Shown: positions 1-11,786 of the stretch, in pieces
Layout: each line of letters opens with the position of its first letter
Numbering within the stretch: the first letter of the stretch is position 1
Assembly: GCA_002803225.1 (NCBI GenBank)
Contig: NXFV01000390.1
Location: 1-64,000 of the forward strand
Direction of reading: 5' to 3'
DNA length: 64,000 bases
Source: Gamarada debralockiae
Lineage: Eukaryota > Ascomycota > Leotiomycetes > Helotiales > Hyphodiscaceae
The notes under the pieces: model-generated
The model's database searches: none
What the model saw: the letters and a program-made list of their open reading frames with translations, nothing else
What the model was told of the DNA's origin: nothing
Position numbers and translations under genes: made by a program

Positions 1-2422
1 AGGTTTTTAAGTTCCTGGGTCCTAGCTTCCTAGGTCCTAGTAGTCCTGAGTCCTTGGTTCCTTAGTCCTAGGCTCCTAGCCTTGAACACGTGATTCAGGG
101 GGTCTGCGTTTCCTATTTAAGAAGACCGTATAGTCTAGGGCTAAAAATCTAGTTAATAATAGCTATCCTTTTCCAATTTACTAGCCTAAGGCAGGAATTC
201 TAGTTAGTGATAAGTATCCTCTTCCAAGGCGATTAGAACTGAACTCGAAGGTAATAGGACGAGTAGCTGTACTAGTAGCTATACTAGTAGCTAGGCTAGT
301 AGGTAAGGAAGGAAGGATAGGGCTCGAAGGCTCTATTTCTATGTCTGATATTAGGTCTGGGTATAGTAAACTAGAGGGGGAGGGGCTCGAGGTTAGGGGG
401 CCTTCGTACAAGGCTCCAGAGTCGAAATCGGCGCCTGGGGAGCTAGCTATTGGTCTAGGAGGGGGTGCACTATTTTTCTAATGAAATATAGGCCCTAAAG
501 AGTATTTTTCCTAAAGGAAGGAACGAAAACGAGTGAATTGGCGGAGTTCTAGTTGAAAATCGAAAATCTCGAAAAAAGATGTTGTATTTCACATACTATA
601 TTACTAGACTAGTTGGCCTAAAAACCAACCGTCCTACTATAGTCTTCGACTTACACAGGATGTTAAAAGAATCAATCAATCAATCAATCAATCATATTAG
701 TAGGGAGTTAGAATATAATCAGAGGATTATGATATCTTTATTTTTTAACTAGAACTGATCCTCTGCCCTTTCCTAAGGCCAGAGAACAGGGTGCTTATAT
801 CTATGATGTCAGGCAGGTAATCATAGGGCGACGTTATATTGCGCGTCATGCTTCACATGTAACAATGGCCCAAATGGCCGTGCCCCTGCACGTGACTCCC
901 AACGTCATCTCATGACACTTAACCCGATCGAGTATACCTAAAAACGACTTAAAGATACAGCGTCACGAATGTTCCTTAAGCTCTAACAATCAAATGGGAA
1001 GTCCGAAGAGGACTAAGCTATAATAGAAGATACTTTAAAGGAAGCTTGCGCAATAATACCCATTCGTTTTTTTAAGGAGTTAGTAGAGAGTATAAAAAGG
1101 AGAGCTTAGGCTTGTATTAATATAAATGACTGGCATACAAAGTATTGAATATACGGAATAAGAATTCAAGGAGTACCTTTTGAAGCGACAGTATTTGCGA
1201 TTAATTTGCTTTAACCGAAATTGAATAATAATTATTTTTGGGGTTATAGTTAAATAAAGAGCGTTGTTGATTTATTTTTGATTTTCATGATTTTTGGCTG
1301 CGGCTCAAACTTCGGCTCTAGTACTGTAAGCACCAAGGAAAAGGGCAGAGATCAGTCTATTTATAAATGAGATATACTGTTGCTCTCCGATTATATTCTG
1401 ACTACCCACCAGCAGCCTTACATGACTCAACCTATCATCATCACCCTCTAACAGCTTCCCTACTGTTCAGGGCTTCCCTACTCTCTCCAGGGCTTTCTTT
1501 CCCCGAGGCCCTTGTACTCCTATTACAGACCTGCTCTCATCCCTGGCCCATCCAAGCCGTCCGTAGCATATACATGTCCATATCTTCGTCTTCCTGACAT
1601 ACTCGGCCGTGCAAAGCTGTGGGAATCACTTTCGAATGCGGATCTCCGAAATGGCGACTGATCTGGATAGTTTTTGAAGTGGTTGTCTTCTCGTCGCCGT
1701 TCTTGTTGTTGAGGACGGTGGTCTTGGTTGTTCATCTGAAGGACTCGTTCTCGACGGCGCTGATCCTCGACCCTCCGAACGGATTGAGCCAACTGAGCAC
1801 GATGTTCTCGCACGCTCGATGGCGAGTCTCCGTCTCATTGAGAAGCCATGTACGGAGGAAACAATCGTTGGGCATATTTGAAAGATTGATGAGGGAGGAA
1901 TGCGCCAAATATGGCGTCCTCAAAGTTACAACAGGTCTCAAAAGGCAAGAGCAATTAGCATTGGCTCTTGCCCCAAGGGGGTGTCGCTTCTTCTATGTTC
2001 GATATTCGAGTATTTACTTACATGAAATGCTAACCCACAAATGCATTTCAATGATCGACAAGAAGATTTTGCGACGTAACTCCTAGCAATTCATATCCTC
2101 AAACGTTAAGTCTTCCATGGTTTAGAAAGTGTGAGAGATTGAAGCTTGCGTTGTCTTAGAATGCAGCTTTGCCCATGTAATGGCTAGAAGAACTTGTACC
2201 ATTGATTTATGGTATCTCGACTGAGACAGTGAAGTCCAGTCCTTCTGCCATCCTAACTAGACTTGGCAACTCATAGCAGAATAAAACAGGGGGAAATACA
2301 GTGATCGTAAGTCACGTGTTAGTAGGGAGTTCTTCTGGCCCGTGCGGTCGAAATTCGTTGGTACGTCCCCGAACTCTTTGTACCGCTCAACAACTTTGAC
2401 GATCGGCCATTGAGATCCCAAA
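1..2422. other. repeat-bearing AT-rich region without a supported gene
   Basis: No reading frame here has recognisable family content. Positions 11-80 are low-complexity, built from repeated TCCTAG-like 7-8 mers. An imperfect direct repeat of about 40 bp lies near 141-186 and 192-237, offset by 51 bp. An (AATC)6 microsatellite is at 670-694. Much of 480-1300 is AT-rich and full of stop codons, which would suit a decayed repeat. On the minus strand at 1523-2090, Arg/Gln-rich open frames change frame partway, so they could be a gene relic; I do not recognise the family. The last part, about 2100-2422, is the promoter side of the phosphatase gene and contains a CACGTG near 2313. Confidence 0.5.
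670..694. repeat. (AATC)6 microsatellite
   Basis: Six perfect tandem AATC units lie in AT-rich, gene-free DNA. This is a simple sequence repeat with no evident function. Confidence 0.9.
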
Positions 2423-3209
2423 ATGCCCGACAAAGACGCTGGAACACCACGGGTATTTCTCGTACGCCATGGTGAGCAACCTTGAGCAATTGCACAAGGT
2501 AAATTCCAATCACCTTGATGCTGCTGGAACCAAACCCCAAGCTAACTTCATCGCAGGAGAGACCGAATGGACTATTTCCGGGCGCTACACTGGTCGAAGT
2601 GACATTCCTCTGACTCTGAATGGCGAAGCTCAAGTCTCCTCGTCTGCGAGCAAAGTCGTTGGGCCTGGCAAAATCATCGATCCTTCGCGGATAGCACACC
2701 TCTTCATAAGTCCCCGAAAGCGAGCACGCCGCACATACGAGTTACTTTTCGATGGTGCCTCCCAAAAGGAGCTGGAGGGAAAATCTGAGATTAACGAGGA
2801 CATTCGAGAATGGGAATATGGAGCATATGAGGGTCTCTTGACCGCTCAAATCAGGGCAGCACGAAAGGAACGCGGACTAGATACCGAAAGACCGTGGAAC
2901 ATATGGGTAGATGGATGTGAGGATGGCGAGTCGGCTGCGGACGTCTCAAGTCGTCTTGATAGGATTATTGGGCAGATTAGGGAGATTCAGGGGCCGTACA
3001 TGCGTGGAGAAAAGGGTGTTGATGTTGTGTTGATCGCTCACGGACATATCCTGAGGGCCTTCGCAAAGCGGTGGATTGGCTTTGAGCTTGGAATGAGATT
3101 ACCGATGATGCTGGAGCCTGGAGCTGTTGGAGTCCTAAGCTACGAGCATCATAAGGTTGACGAGCCTGCTTTCTTGTTGGGTGTGAATATGGGAGGCGGT
3201 CAAGAGTAA
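2423..3209 (+). CDS. SHB17: sedoheptulose-1,7-bisphosphatase-like histidine phosphatase
   Basis: Two exons, 2423-2471 and 2557-3209, encode 233 aa. The intron is GTGAGC..CAG with a GCTAAC branch site. It splits the Gly codon of the catalytic RHG motif (residues 15-17), and splicing gives RHGETEW. The histidine-phosphatase core is complete: RHG with the nucleophile His16, the arginine-rich SPRKRARRT segment, REWEYG near residue 100 supplying the acid, and the second His in AHGH near 178. The segments REWEYG.YEG.LT, ERPWNIW.DGCE.GE and VLSY.HH..DEPA match yeast Shb17. Shb17 hydrolyses sedoheptulose 1,7-bisphosphate to feed the non-oxidative pentose phosphate route to ribose phosphate. The substrate assignment rests on these family motifs. 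The gene is convergent with the next one, with about 120 bp between stop codons. Confidence 0.88.
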
Positions 3210-3331
3210 AGGGTTTGGCAGATGAAATTAGACGAGATGATGGAGACTGACAGCGATGAACAAAGGTCATGATTTATGTCACATAGAATAGACAGAAGGA
3301 TCGCCCGTTCCAGAATAGACATAGAGCGATA

Positions 3332-4136
3332 TCATGACTTTCGTTTGAATGTGTAGAGAAACAAGCCCTCTCTGGAGAATGTCTCTCTATCTACATCCTC
3401 AATCTCTTCAACCACAAACCTCTTCTTTGCATTTTTCATGAACTGCATGTCTGCTCTTCTCCGTTTCTTGAAACAGAAGTAAATGACAGCATCTTCACAA
3501 AGCTCAAGAAGTTGTTGAAGGGTAGCTAGTAGTAGAGGGAATGCAGGCTCGAAATAAACGCAATCAGCGGCCAGTATGACGTTTGGCTTCTGACTGACGA
3601 ATTTTTCTGATAGCGGATCACCCCTGAACATCGGTTAGAGGTATTACTCATCAATGTTGAGAGAACGGACTTGCCAGTTCAAAACCAGTGGTACCACACG
3701 TGATTCAAGACCGTTCAATCTGACATTCTGCTCCATGAGAGGCAGCATATTCTCCTGATCCGTGATGAAAATAGGGCTGTCAACAGGACATCCAATAGCG
3801 ACACCTAGACCAACAAGACCACCTCCAGCTCCAAGTTCAAGGCTATTCGCAGGTCAGTACAAACCCAAGCGCAGAAACGACAGGAAAGGCTCACATTCTT
3901 GCACCTTTCAGAGAACATCTATGATACCGCAGCATATGCTGGGCCAAGACCATTCCCGCAGGCCATAGCTGACCACCACAGCCAGATTTGAGATCCTCGT
4001 GGAGTTGAAGCGGCGGTTCGAGGAGATTTGAAAAGTTGATAGAGGTTGTGGATGCGGCTTTGTAAGTTGGGAGGGGTGTGAAATCTTCTCCGATGGCTAG
4101 AGGAGAGAACTCTGGTGACGGCGAGCGGGATATCAT
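3332..4136 (-). CDS. EFM6: METTL21/EFM6-type protein-lysine methyltransferase
   Basis: Three exons on the minus strand, 4136-3895, 3842-3675 and 3623-3332, join in frame to 233 aa, close to the usual size for this family. Intron 1 is GT-AG. Intron 2 reads continuously only if the donor is GC (AACTG then GCAAGT), so it is a GC-AG intron. Motifs in order are an N-terminal GGQLWPAG segment, SAM-binding motif I LELGAGGGLVGL, an acidic ITDQ loop, a N-rich NVRLNGL segment and the family signature AADCVYFEPAF before a C-terminal YFCFKKRRRAD strand. These are typical of class I methyltransferases related to yeast Efm6, which modifies translation elongation factor 1A. The specific target here is inferred. 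The protein is probably cytosolic. Confidence 0.82.
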
Positions 4137-5080
4137 TTTTAGTAGAAGTCGTTGAAGTACGCTCTGTTGAAGAAATGCTTCTCTCAAATTTGGAGGTCAG
4201 GAATCAAAGTGAGTTTATCAAAAACCGGGGTCATCTTAGACCAACCATCTTCGGCTGCTTTCTTGCCCCCTCTCCTGGTCTCCCTTTTCTTAAAGTCTCC
4301 ATGCACGTTGTACATTCCAACGCGCAACACTCGGTCATAAATCCAACGGATGCAATAACTCAATGAATGAACTCAATTCGTTTGTTCCTAGCTATTTTCA
4401 GAGTTGCTGCCGTATTTGTTAACACTTGGCTAGATATTACTGTTATGTCTTGGTATATTGTCGCAGTTTTCAGTCGGTCCAGCAATTGTAGGACTCTCGT
4501 TCGTGAATGCGAGAGTCGTGTTATATGAAGAAGACAATACAGTCTTTAGTAATCAAATCTTCAAGAATCACTTCCATCAACAGAAGTTTCTGTTTGGGCG
4601 GATGCTTTTCTGAAACCTCGCGGTGGTTGGAGAATGGCAGTCGCTATTCGGCGGCCATAGCCTCCTGTTAACATGTCAACCTCTATATCTCTCTCAAACG
4701 TCGCCCATATTTCATACCTGTATCACCGGTTTTGCGTTCTCTAAATAGTATTGAAGGGTCGGGTTGGGCGGTACCTCCAAAGTCCCTTGCAGCTATCCGC
4801 CCCTTCCACTCTTTGAATTCCAACATATGCAAGGTAATATCGATTACTGCCCCTCCACTGCGCCCCTAAATTTTTACAATGGCAGCCTTCGTAGTATCTG
4901 CTCTCTTTTGTGTCGATTTCTTTTCATTCATTTTTTGTAACGGTTCAAAGCTGTCGATACTATGTCATCAACCCTTTTCTAGTTTCCCTAGCAAGATATG
5001 AACTGAAATCACGCCCGGCTCTTGAACCCACGAGGTTTTTAATTTTAATTTTAATTTTTTGCCAGCCTTGGTCCTTAAGG
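4137..5080. other. intergenic region
   Basis: I see no supported gene. The left side is the 5' flank of the methyltransferase gene. A short TTTTAA-type repeat at about 5036-5060 precedes the ATG of the broken AXL2-like gene. Confidence 0.6.
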
Positions 5081-8000
5081 ATGGCACTGTGGGCTGTGAT
5101 TTCTGCTGCTGCCATATTTGGATCTGTCGCTGATGCTATTCCCACAATCGCATTTCCCCCTCAATTCTCAAGTGCCGCCTGTTTCGCGGATATCAAAACC
5201 TTTCTCGTACAGCTTCTCGAACTCGACCTTCTCGTCCAAGCTACCCTTAACCTACGCTCTCTCAAACGCACCCGGCTGACTTGCTCTTGACAGCAGCACA
5301 CGAACTTTGTCTGGGACACCTTCTGCCAACGATGTCGGAACAAATGTCGTCACTGGTATCAATATTGGGCTCACTGCAAGTGATCAGACAGGATCTACCA
5401 CTTTGAATGCAACGCTGGTCATTTCCACGAATCCCGCACCAGTCATCAACATCCCACTGTCAGCACAACTGGCAACCTTCGGGGCATCTTCGCTGCCGTT
5501 GACTATTCTCTCCCATCCCTCAACGAATTTCAATTTTAACTTCGAGCTAGGAATATTTATCGAGAATGGCGGAAGCTCATGTCTTAAATACTACTCCGCC
5601 ATGCTTGGAAGGTCCCCTCTACCTTCTTGGATACAATTTGATGGAAGTTCGCACTCTTTCGGTGGCTGAACTCCGGGCTACCAGTCCCTCATACAGCCGC
5701 CGCAGACGTTTGGAATACAGCTCATTGGGTCAGACGTCGAGGGCTTTGCTGGGATATCAGTACCCTTTGAAATCGAGGTTGGGGTTCATCTGTTGGCTTT
5801 CAAGACCGCAGAAATGGTCATAGATGCGACAGCTGGGATTGATATCAACCTTGATGACCTTTCAAACAACCTCGAGCTCGACGGAGTGATAGCCAGTTCT
5901 CTAGACTCGCTTCAATAATGGCGCAGACACCACCATGGCTATCATTCGATAATTCCACCTTTATTTTCAGCGGAACTGTGCCAGCAGATGCGATTCCCAT
6001 CAATATCACTATTCAATCAATAGATATCTAGGGAGACACCGACAATGCGGCAGTCTTCATAGATATAGTCACGGCTATATTCAATTCTCCAATCGGAAGC
6101 TTGAACGTTACATCTGGATCTTCTTTCTCGTTCGATTTCAGCTTCTACGTTCGGAACAAATCCGATGTTGAAATGACGATCCGATTCCCTTCCATGACCT
6201 CTTGGACTACATTTGATTCTCAAACATGCATCATGCCTGGAAAGGTACCCCGCACGACTTCAGACTCCAAGGTTAGTGTAACATTGACAGCAACCTCGAA
6301 AACCTCCCAAGCCTCGACTTCTCAAATCTTTGATCTTTTTGTAGCCCCAGGACCAGTCAACCGTTCACGTCGGCCTCTTCAGCTTCACCTTCTCCAACTT
6401 CCACAACTGCACAAAACCCTTCATCCTATACATCTATCCCGTTATCCATGTCGCACAGAGGTCTGAGCAAAGGAGTCATCGCAGCTATCGCAGTTCCAAT
6501 ATCGCTATTGGTTCTCCCTGTTATTCTAGCACCCTGCTGCTATAGACAACGGAGGCGAGCTGCAAAGAAATGGCCTAAGAGTCCTACGAAGAGCGAAATA
6601 TCTGCGCCAATGGAGGTAGAATCATGTGTTGTAGTGAATGTCAGACCCATTCACGTCGTTCCCCCTAAGCCTCTCCAACTCGACATATCCGGGTTCATGA
6701 TCGAGCAAACTTCCTCGACATACACAGATGAAAGGAAAAGAAGGTCCAGAAAACTGGCAGATAACCCTTTGAGGAGATCCCAGACAATGTCCGTAGTATC
6801 CGGCCCCTTGAAAGCCGAATTTAGGCAATCCGACAGTATGAGAACTCGAGTATACTCCGACAACACTTTATCCAGGACAGACAAAAGCTGGAGGTCAACG
6901 CAAGATAGCGCTTATTCAACGATCAATTCAAGTTCCCGAACGAATTCTTCCCACCGATCAACTTGCAACTACTCAAGAAAGGGGCAGAGCCGACGCCCTG
7001 GGAGGATAAGGTCCGGTGATAGCGCCCTGTCCATGGAGTGGCGACAAAGCACGATTCTGAATCTCGGAGATAGCAACTTCTCGTTGACGCCCATCGATAA
7101 CTTCTTGGCTCTATTAAAACGTACCAGAACTCAAGACGTATCAGAATTTGCCTATGCTGGCGACAGGCTCCAGCAATCCAAATCTGTGAAGCGGAAATCC
7201 AGATTTGTTCCAGAGATAGATCAAATGACCGGAGTTAGCCATGAAGGAAGACAGTCAATTGCGTACTTGGCAGGCTTACCAAACAAAGAGAAGAAGTGTT
7301 GGCCATGGGCAGGATTGGGAAACTGTTGGCATGCACAGGGATTCTAGGACTTGGCTTACAGCCAACTCGGCAGCTGCTGGCCAGGAGCAAGACAGACTCA
7401 GCAATGTCTCTGCAATAACGCAAAATACTGATGTTCTGGATTCAGATCAAGTGGAACCGCTAAGCATCCCAGCAAATCATAATAGACATATTCCACCATC
7501 CTCGGCTTGTCTATCGGACAGCAGGGTCTCGACTCGGCTGGTGAGCAGACGGGCAGTAGGATCTTCGCCTTTCTTCGCTGCTGGTGGCTCAATGAGAAGC
7601 TCTACGAAACCACCAAATAAGTTACGGACTGTGTATGCGGACTCTCTAACTGTACCAGAGGAGCCAATGATCGGAGATTTGGATGATACCATCATGGGTG
7701 ATCTTCGAGAAGAGAGCACAACTCCTAGAGACTCGTGCAGCATCTCGTACGGAGCCGCTGACGAAGGCGCATGGCAATTGCGGTCATATATACAAAGCCG
7801 ACTCGACCGAGGGAAGACAAACGGCAGTATGAATTCCAACGAGTCAAAAGAGAGTCGATTCGAATCCACAAATTCCCTCCACCAATCTCTCTGAACATCG
7901 TTGTCCATGCTCGCAGCCCCGAAGTTGGAACAGCGGAAGCAGAAGGGGAGGATGAATACGAAGATTACTTACCTGACGATTACTCGGAAGGAAGCGGGGA

Positions 8001-8091
8001 GACTCATCGCTCGCCACCTCGAGATAGCCTGGACAATATCATCGAATATGGACTTGGAGAATCTCCGGAGGTAGCTACAGCTGTTGCTTAG
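5081..8091 (+). pseudogene. AXL2-like bud-site/cadherin-like membrane protein gene, broken
   Basis: The order matches a fungal Axl2 homologue. A signal peptide (MALWAVISAAAIFGSVADA) leads to a cadherin-like domain with SFSNSTFSS, YALSNAPG and SGTPSANDVGT. A second domain with PPWLSFDNSTF follows, then a Ser/Thr stalk, one membrane segment near 6470-6530, a basic juxtamembrane stretch and a long Ser-rich tail ending in EDEYEDYLPDDYSEGS. The reading is broken repeatedly. A run of five C at 5156-5160 needs one C fewer to stay in frame. In-frame stops are TGA 5277, TGA 5667 and TAG 6029. The frame also changes near 5900-5918, 6345-6360, 7285-7300 and 7870-7894. No plausible set of introns removes all of these. 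Axl2 marks axial bud sites in yeast and affects septation and conidiation in filamentous fungi. Recent decay is likely because protein-level similarity persists in every segment; many assembly errors are the alternative. Confidence 0.78.
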
Positions 8092-9886
8092 AGACATGCA
8101 TTGGCTCCTAGCACAGCTTTGGGATCATATCCTAGGCCGCCGTTGCTCCTGGTATTGGGCCCAACGCGAGGATGGTTTCGGGGAGGGCGAAGAGGCCGTT
8201 GAGTGTTGATGCAGTGCTAATAACAAGGGGTGCGTGAGGCCGTTGTTGTGTCGGATTATACGGCGTATATTTGATTTGTTTGGGATGTGAGCGACTGGTT
8301 TGTATAGTTTGTGATAGATAATGTGAAACTGAAGTTCAACGTTGCTGTTGCTTTGGCCTCGTCATCTCTGAAGAGTCTCGACTCCGTGAACGAGATCTAA
8401 CTGATTTGCAGGTGGTTTACCTGAGTCGCAGATAGTCATTCTGATTCACAGGATGTTTACTTGATTTGCAGAAAGGGTAACTGATACGCAATATCAAAGG
8501 ACTAACAATCTTTATCAATCAACATTCCGCACACATCGAAGCCTTTTTCAGTGGGGTGAATAGTGTTGATTCTGACTGTGTCTGGGTTCTACATATCTGT
8601 AGCTTATGAGGACGAAATGCTCGTTATTTAATTTTGGGTAAATATTACTTATACTTGTAGCTTTGGGAAATCAAAATGACCATTGCTCAACTTTGGGCAA
8701 ACATTAGTTCCAATCACGAATGTGATTTAGGTGGTTTCAGATTACCATATATCGAACGTAGGTGATAGCTGCTTTCCTGCCAAGATCCCTTTTAATGTTT
8801 TTAGCAAGGCATCGCTTCCAGACACTACGATCTCCTTAATGCCTCCTCCCGGTATCCTGGGCCATGAGTGCGGGGCAGAAGGAGAAAGATGGCTGAAACT
8901 CGCAAAGTGGCTCGACACGGCAAGCTCTGATAACAACCACTTCGCTCTCAGGGCTATGAGTGATCGATCTTACCAACACTTGAGCAGGCGTTGTTGGAGT
9001 TCCCCAGATGCATCAGATAAAAGTACCTTTAAATCCCTGCAAGGATGGCCTTGACCCCTCCATGACGCAAGTTGCAGCAAGTACTGTACGTAGAGCCGTG
9101 CACAAAGCTGATGCACAAGCCACCACAAGCACATTCGAACCCCAAGCTTGCTCCATAGGCATGTCGTAAGGCATATCAGCAAGAGAAGAAGGATACCTTT
9201 TTGTACAAGCGCTAGAAGAAGTGATATATCTGATCGATCAGCCTCCAGGCGCGGATTCGGGCAGATAGTCAGGGTCCAAGCCTAAATGCAAAACCTCATC
9301 CATGCCCTCGAATCGTAGCCTATGAGGAGGCGCAGCTTCTGGCTTGGGGAAGGCGAATTTTACGGGGCAAAAGATTAGCCAACCATTCAATTAGCGATCG
9401 CACTGCGACACCACCACGATATGATGACGGTGAAAACCTTGCAGGCAATCTGAAAGCCTCAGCATTCACCACTCCCCCCGAAAAGGTACTCTTCAACAAC
9501 ACGACAACGGCAAAAAGCAAACACCATCAGGTGAATACCAAATACCCACATCTTCCAAGCTTCTCTTCCACTCACGCTAAGATAGCCGAACAGCGCTAGC
9601 ACCTTAGAACAAACCGCGAAGTTGGGTAACGAAATTCGTCTCCTTCCAAATTCTTCAACCTCTCCCACGCGACTCTTGATAAGTCTTCTACCTCGACAGC
9701 GACCGTGAGCACTTTCGAATATTCCTCATGCAGTTGAACGGATAGTCCTTACCCCGTCTTTCAGCAGCCTCGATTCACGCAATCCGACCCCGCTTCCCAC
9801 CTTTTAGTCTTCGTCAAATCCGAAAAGTTACTCACTAAAGAGAAATACTCCTGGTCGCGATCGAGAGCACTTGAACAATCGTCAAT
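8092..9886. other. intergenic region with tandem repeats
   Basis: I find no supported gene. A 20-bp tandem repeat lies at 8401-8490. A looser duplication (AATTTTGGGTAAATATTA and CAACTTTGGGCAAACATTA) lies at about 8629-8710. The last few hundred bases are the promoter and leader of the PP2C gene. Confidence 0.6.
8401..8490. repeat. 20-bp tandem repeat, about 4.5 copies
   Basis: Units start at 8401, 8421, 8441, 8461 and 8481, so the period is exactly 20 bp with no indel. The consensus is roughly CTGATTYGCAGRTRGTTTAC. Units diverge by several substitutions each but keep the CTGA..YGCA core. The repeat is about 300 bp past the end of the broken AXL2-like gene. Confidence 0.8.
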
Positions 9887-11786
9887 ATGGGTCAGACACT
9901 CTCTGAGCCGGTGGTAGAGAAGGTATGGAGCTCTTCCCCTTTCAAGCTCGCGTCATCGATGTCGCCAGCCATACGTTTTTTTCAATCGCGTTCTTGGCTT
10001 CAATCACCGTGATGTCCCTGAATGTGCGGCTGCACTGATCAAGCCACACCTTCTATCCAGATTGGTGCGCTGCTCCTCACTGTGCTGCTGCCACTAGCTG
10101 GCTGCAGGCGATTCCGGCTCAGTCTGACCGTTAACCCATTGTCTTCACCTCTGCTGACAAACACTTGATTGGTAGAACTCTGCGAGTGGTGGTGATGAAC
10201 GCTTGATCTTTGGTGTCTCATCGATGCAAGGATGGAGAATCAGCATGGAGGACGCACACGCCGCGGTGTTGGACCTACAAAGCGATGATGGAAAGGATAC
10301 AAAACCAGCCGATGTCGATTCGAGACTCTCGTTCTTCGGTGTCTATGATGGACACGGTGGAGACAGAGTAGCACAGTTTGCAGGAGATAATATCCATCAA
10401 ATAATTGCGAAGCAAGAGGCGTTCAAGAAGGGCGACATTGAACAGGCACTGAAGGATGGCTTCCTCGCTACAGACCGAGCAATCTTGAACGGTCAGCATG
10501 TGTGATCTGTTGAAGTGGTATGGGAAACTGACTCGTGCTCTCCAGACCCACGGTACGAGGAAGAAGTTTCCGGCTGCACCGCTTCTGTTGGAATCCTCTC
10601 TTCACAGAAGATCTACGTGGTATGTCATATATTTTTTGCTTCAGAGAGTGTCCACTAACCGAGCCAGGGCAATGCTGGTGACTCTCGAAGCGTTCTGGGC
10701 GTTAAAGGCCGGGCTAAGCCGCTCTCATTTGACCATAAGCCGCAAAACGAAGGTAAGTTTTTGAATGGATTTCCATATAATAGAAGATGCTGACTGCAAC
10801 ACAGGCGAGAAGGCCAGAATCACCGCTGCCGGAGGCTTTGTGGACTTCGGTCGTGTAAATGGTAACCTGGCACTTTCAAGAGCTATCGGTGATTTCGAGT
10901 TCAAGAAGAGCGCCGAGCTTGCACCTGAGCAACAGATTGTCACTGCATACCCAGACGTCACTGTACACGATATCTCAGATGACGATGAGTTCCTGGTTGT
11001 GGCCTGCGATGGTCAGTATATATGTTCTTTCCTAGATCGAGCTCAAAGGTTGACACGTACTTCTCAAACAGGAATCTGGGATTGCCAGTCGTCTCAAGCA
11101 GTAGTCGAGTTCGTCCGCCGCGGTATTGCTGCAAAGCAGGATCTCTCGAAGATTTGTGAGAACATGATGGATAATTGTCTTGCTTCGAATTCCGAAACCG
11201 GTGGAGTTGGCTGTGATAACATGACCATGATCGTTGTCGGCCTTCTACACGGCAAGTCCAAGGAGGAGTGGTACGAGGAGATCGCGAAGCGCGTGGCGAA
11301 CGGAGATGGCCCTTGTGCTCCTCCTGAGTATGGCAAGTATTTCTTTTAAATATCAGGCCGAAGCGAGAGCAAAGCTAACGGTCCGAAATAGCGGAGTTCC
11401 GAGGACCAGGCGTTCATCATAACTTTGATGATAGCGATAGCGGCTACGATGTGGATATGGATAGCAAGTTGAAGACTTTCGGTGGCAATAACCAGCGGGG
11501 CCGAATCATTCTTTTGGGAGACGGAACCGAAGTCTTGACAGATTCTGATGACACGGAGATGTTTGACCATGGTGATGAGGATAAGGACCTTGACAGCCAA
11601 GTCCACAAAGGCCAGGTTACTGGACACAAGTTAAATGATGCCCAATCAAACACCGACAGCTTGCCGGAAAAAGTCGATACCACACACCCAGAATACCAAG
11701 CTGTCGCCAACAAAGTCCTGAGTAACTCCACCACATCCACAGAAAAGAAGACCGACGAACCTACTCCTGATACCCAGACCAAGTAG
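9887..11786 (+). CDS. PTC2: PP2C-type Ser/Thr protein phosphatase (Ptc2/Ptc3)
   Basis: Seven exons, 9887-9922, 10176-10491, 10546-10619, 10668-10752, 10805-11011, 11072-11332 and 11392-11786, join in frame to 457 aa. The start is MGQTLSEPV, the usual N-terminus of this group with a possible myristoylated Gly2. PP2C motifs are present in order: WRISMEDAH, VYDGHGG near 69-74, the SGCTA strand, VGNAGDSR, AAGGFVDFGRVNGNLALSRAIGDFEFK, VVACDGIWD and GCDNMT. The Asp residues bind the two metal ions. The C-terminal 130 residues are acidic and low-complexity, as in fungal Ptc2/3. Intron 1 is long (253 bp). The last intron must use a GC donor (TATG then GCAAGT) to give the family sequence PPEYAEFRGPG. 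Ptc2/3 dampen stress MAP kinase and DNA-checkpoint signalling; which role dominates here is unknown. Confidence 0.93.

Noticed and set aside
1523..2090. Arg/Gln-rich minus-strand open frames that look like one protein split in two frames
   Set aside because: No family recognised; repeat-rich surroundings and biased composition make a chance or relic frame equally likely.
5081..8091. Reading the AXL2-like locus as an intact multi-intron gene
   Set aside because: Breaks occur inside conserved stretches without donor/acceptor pairs at the right places, and three are plain in-frame stops.
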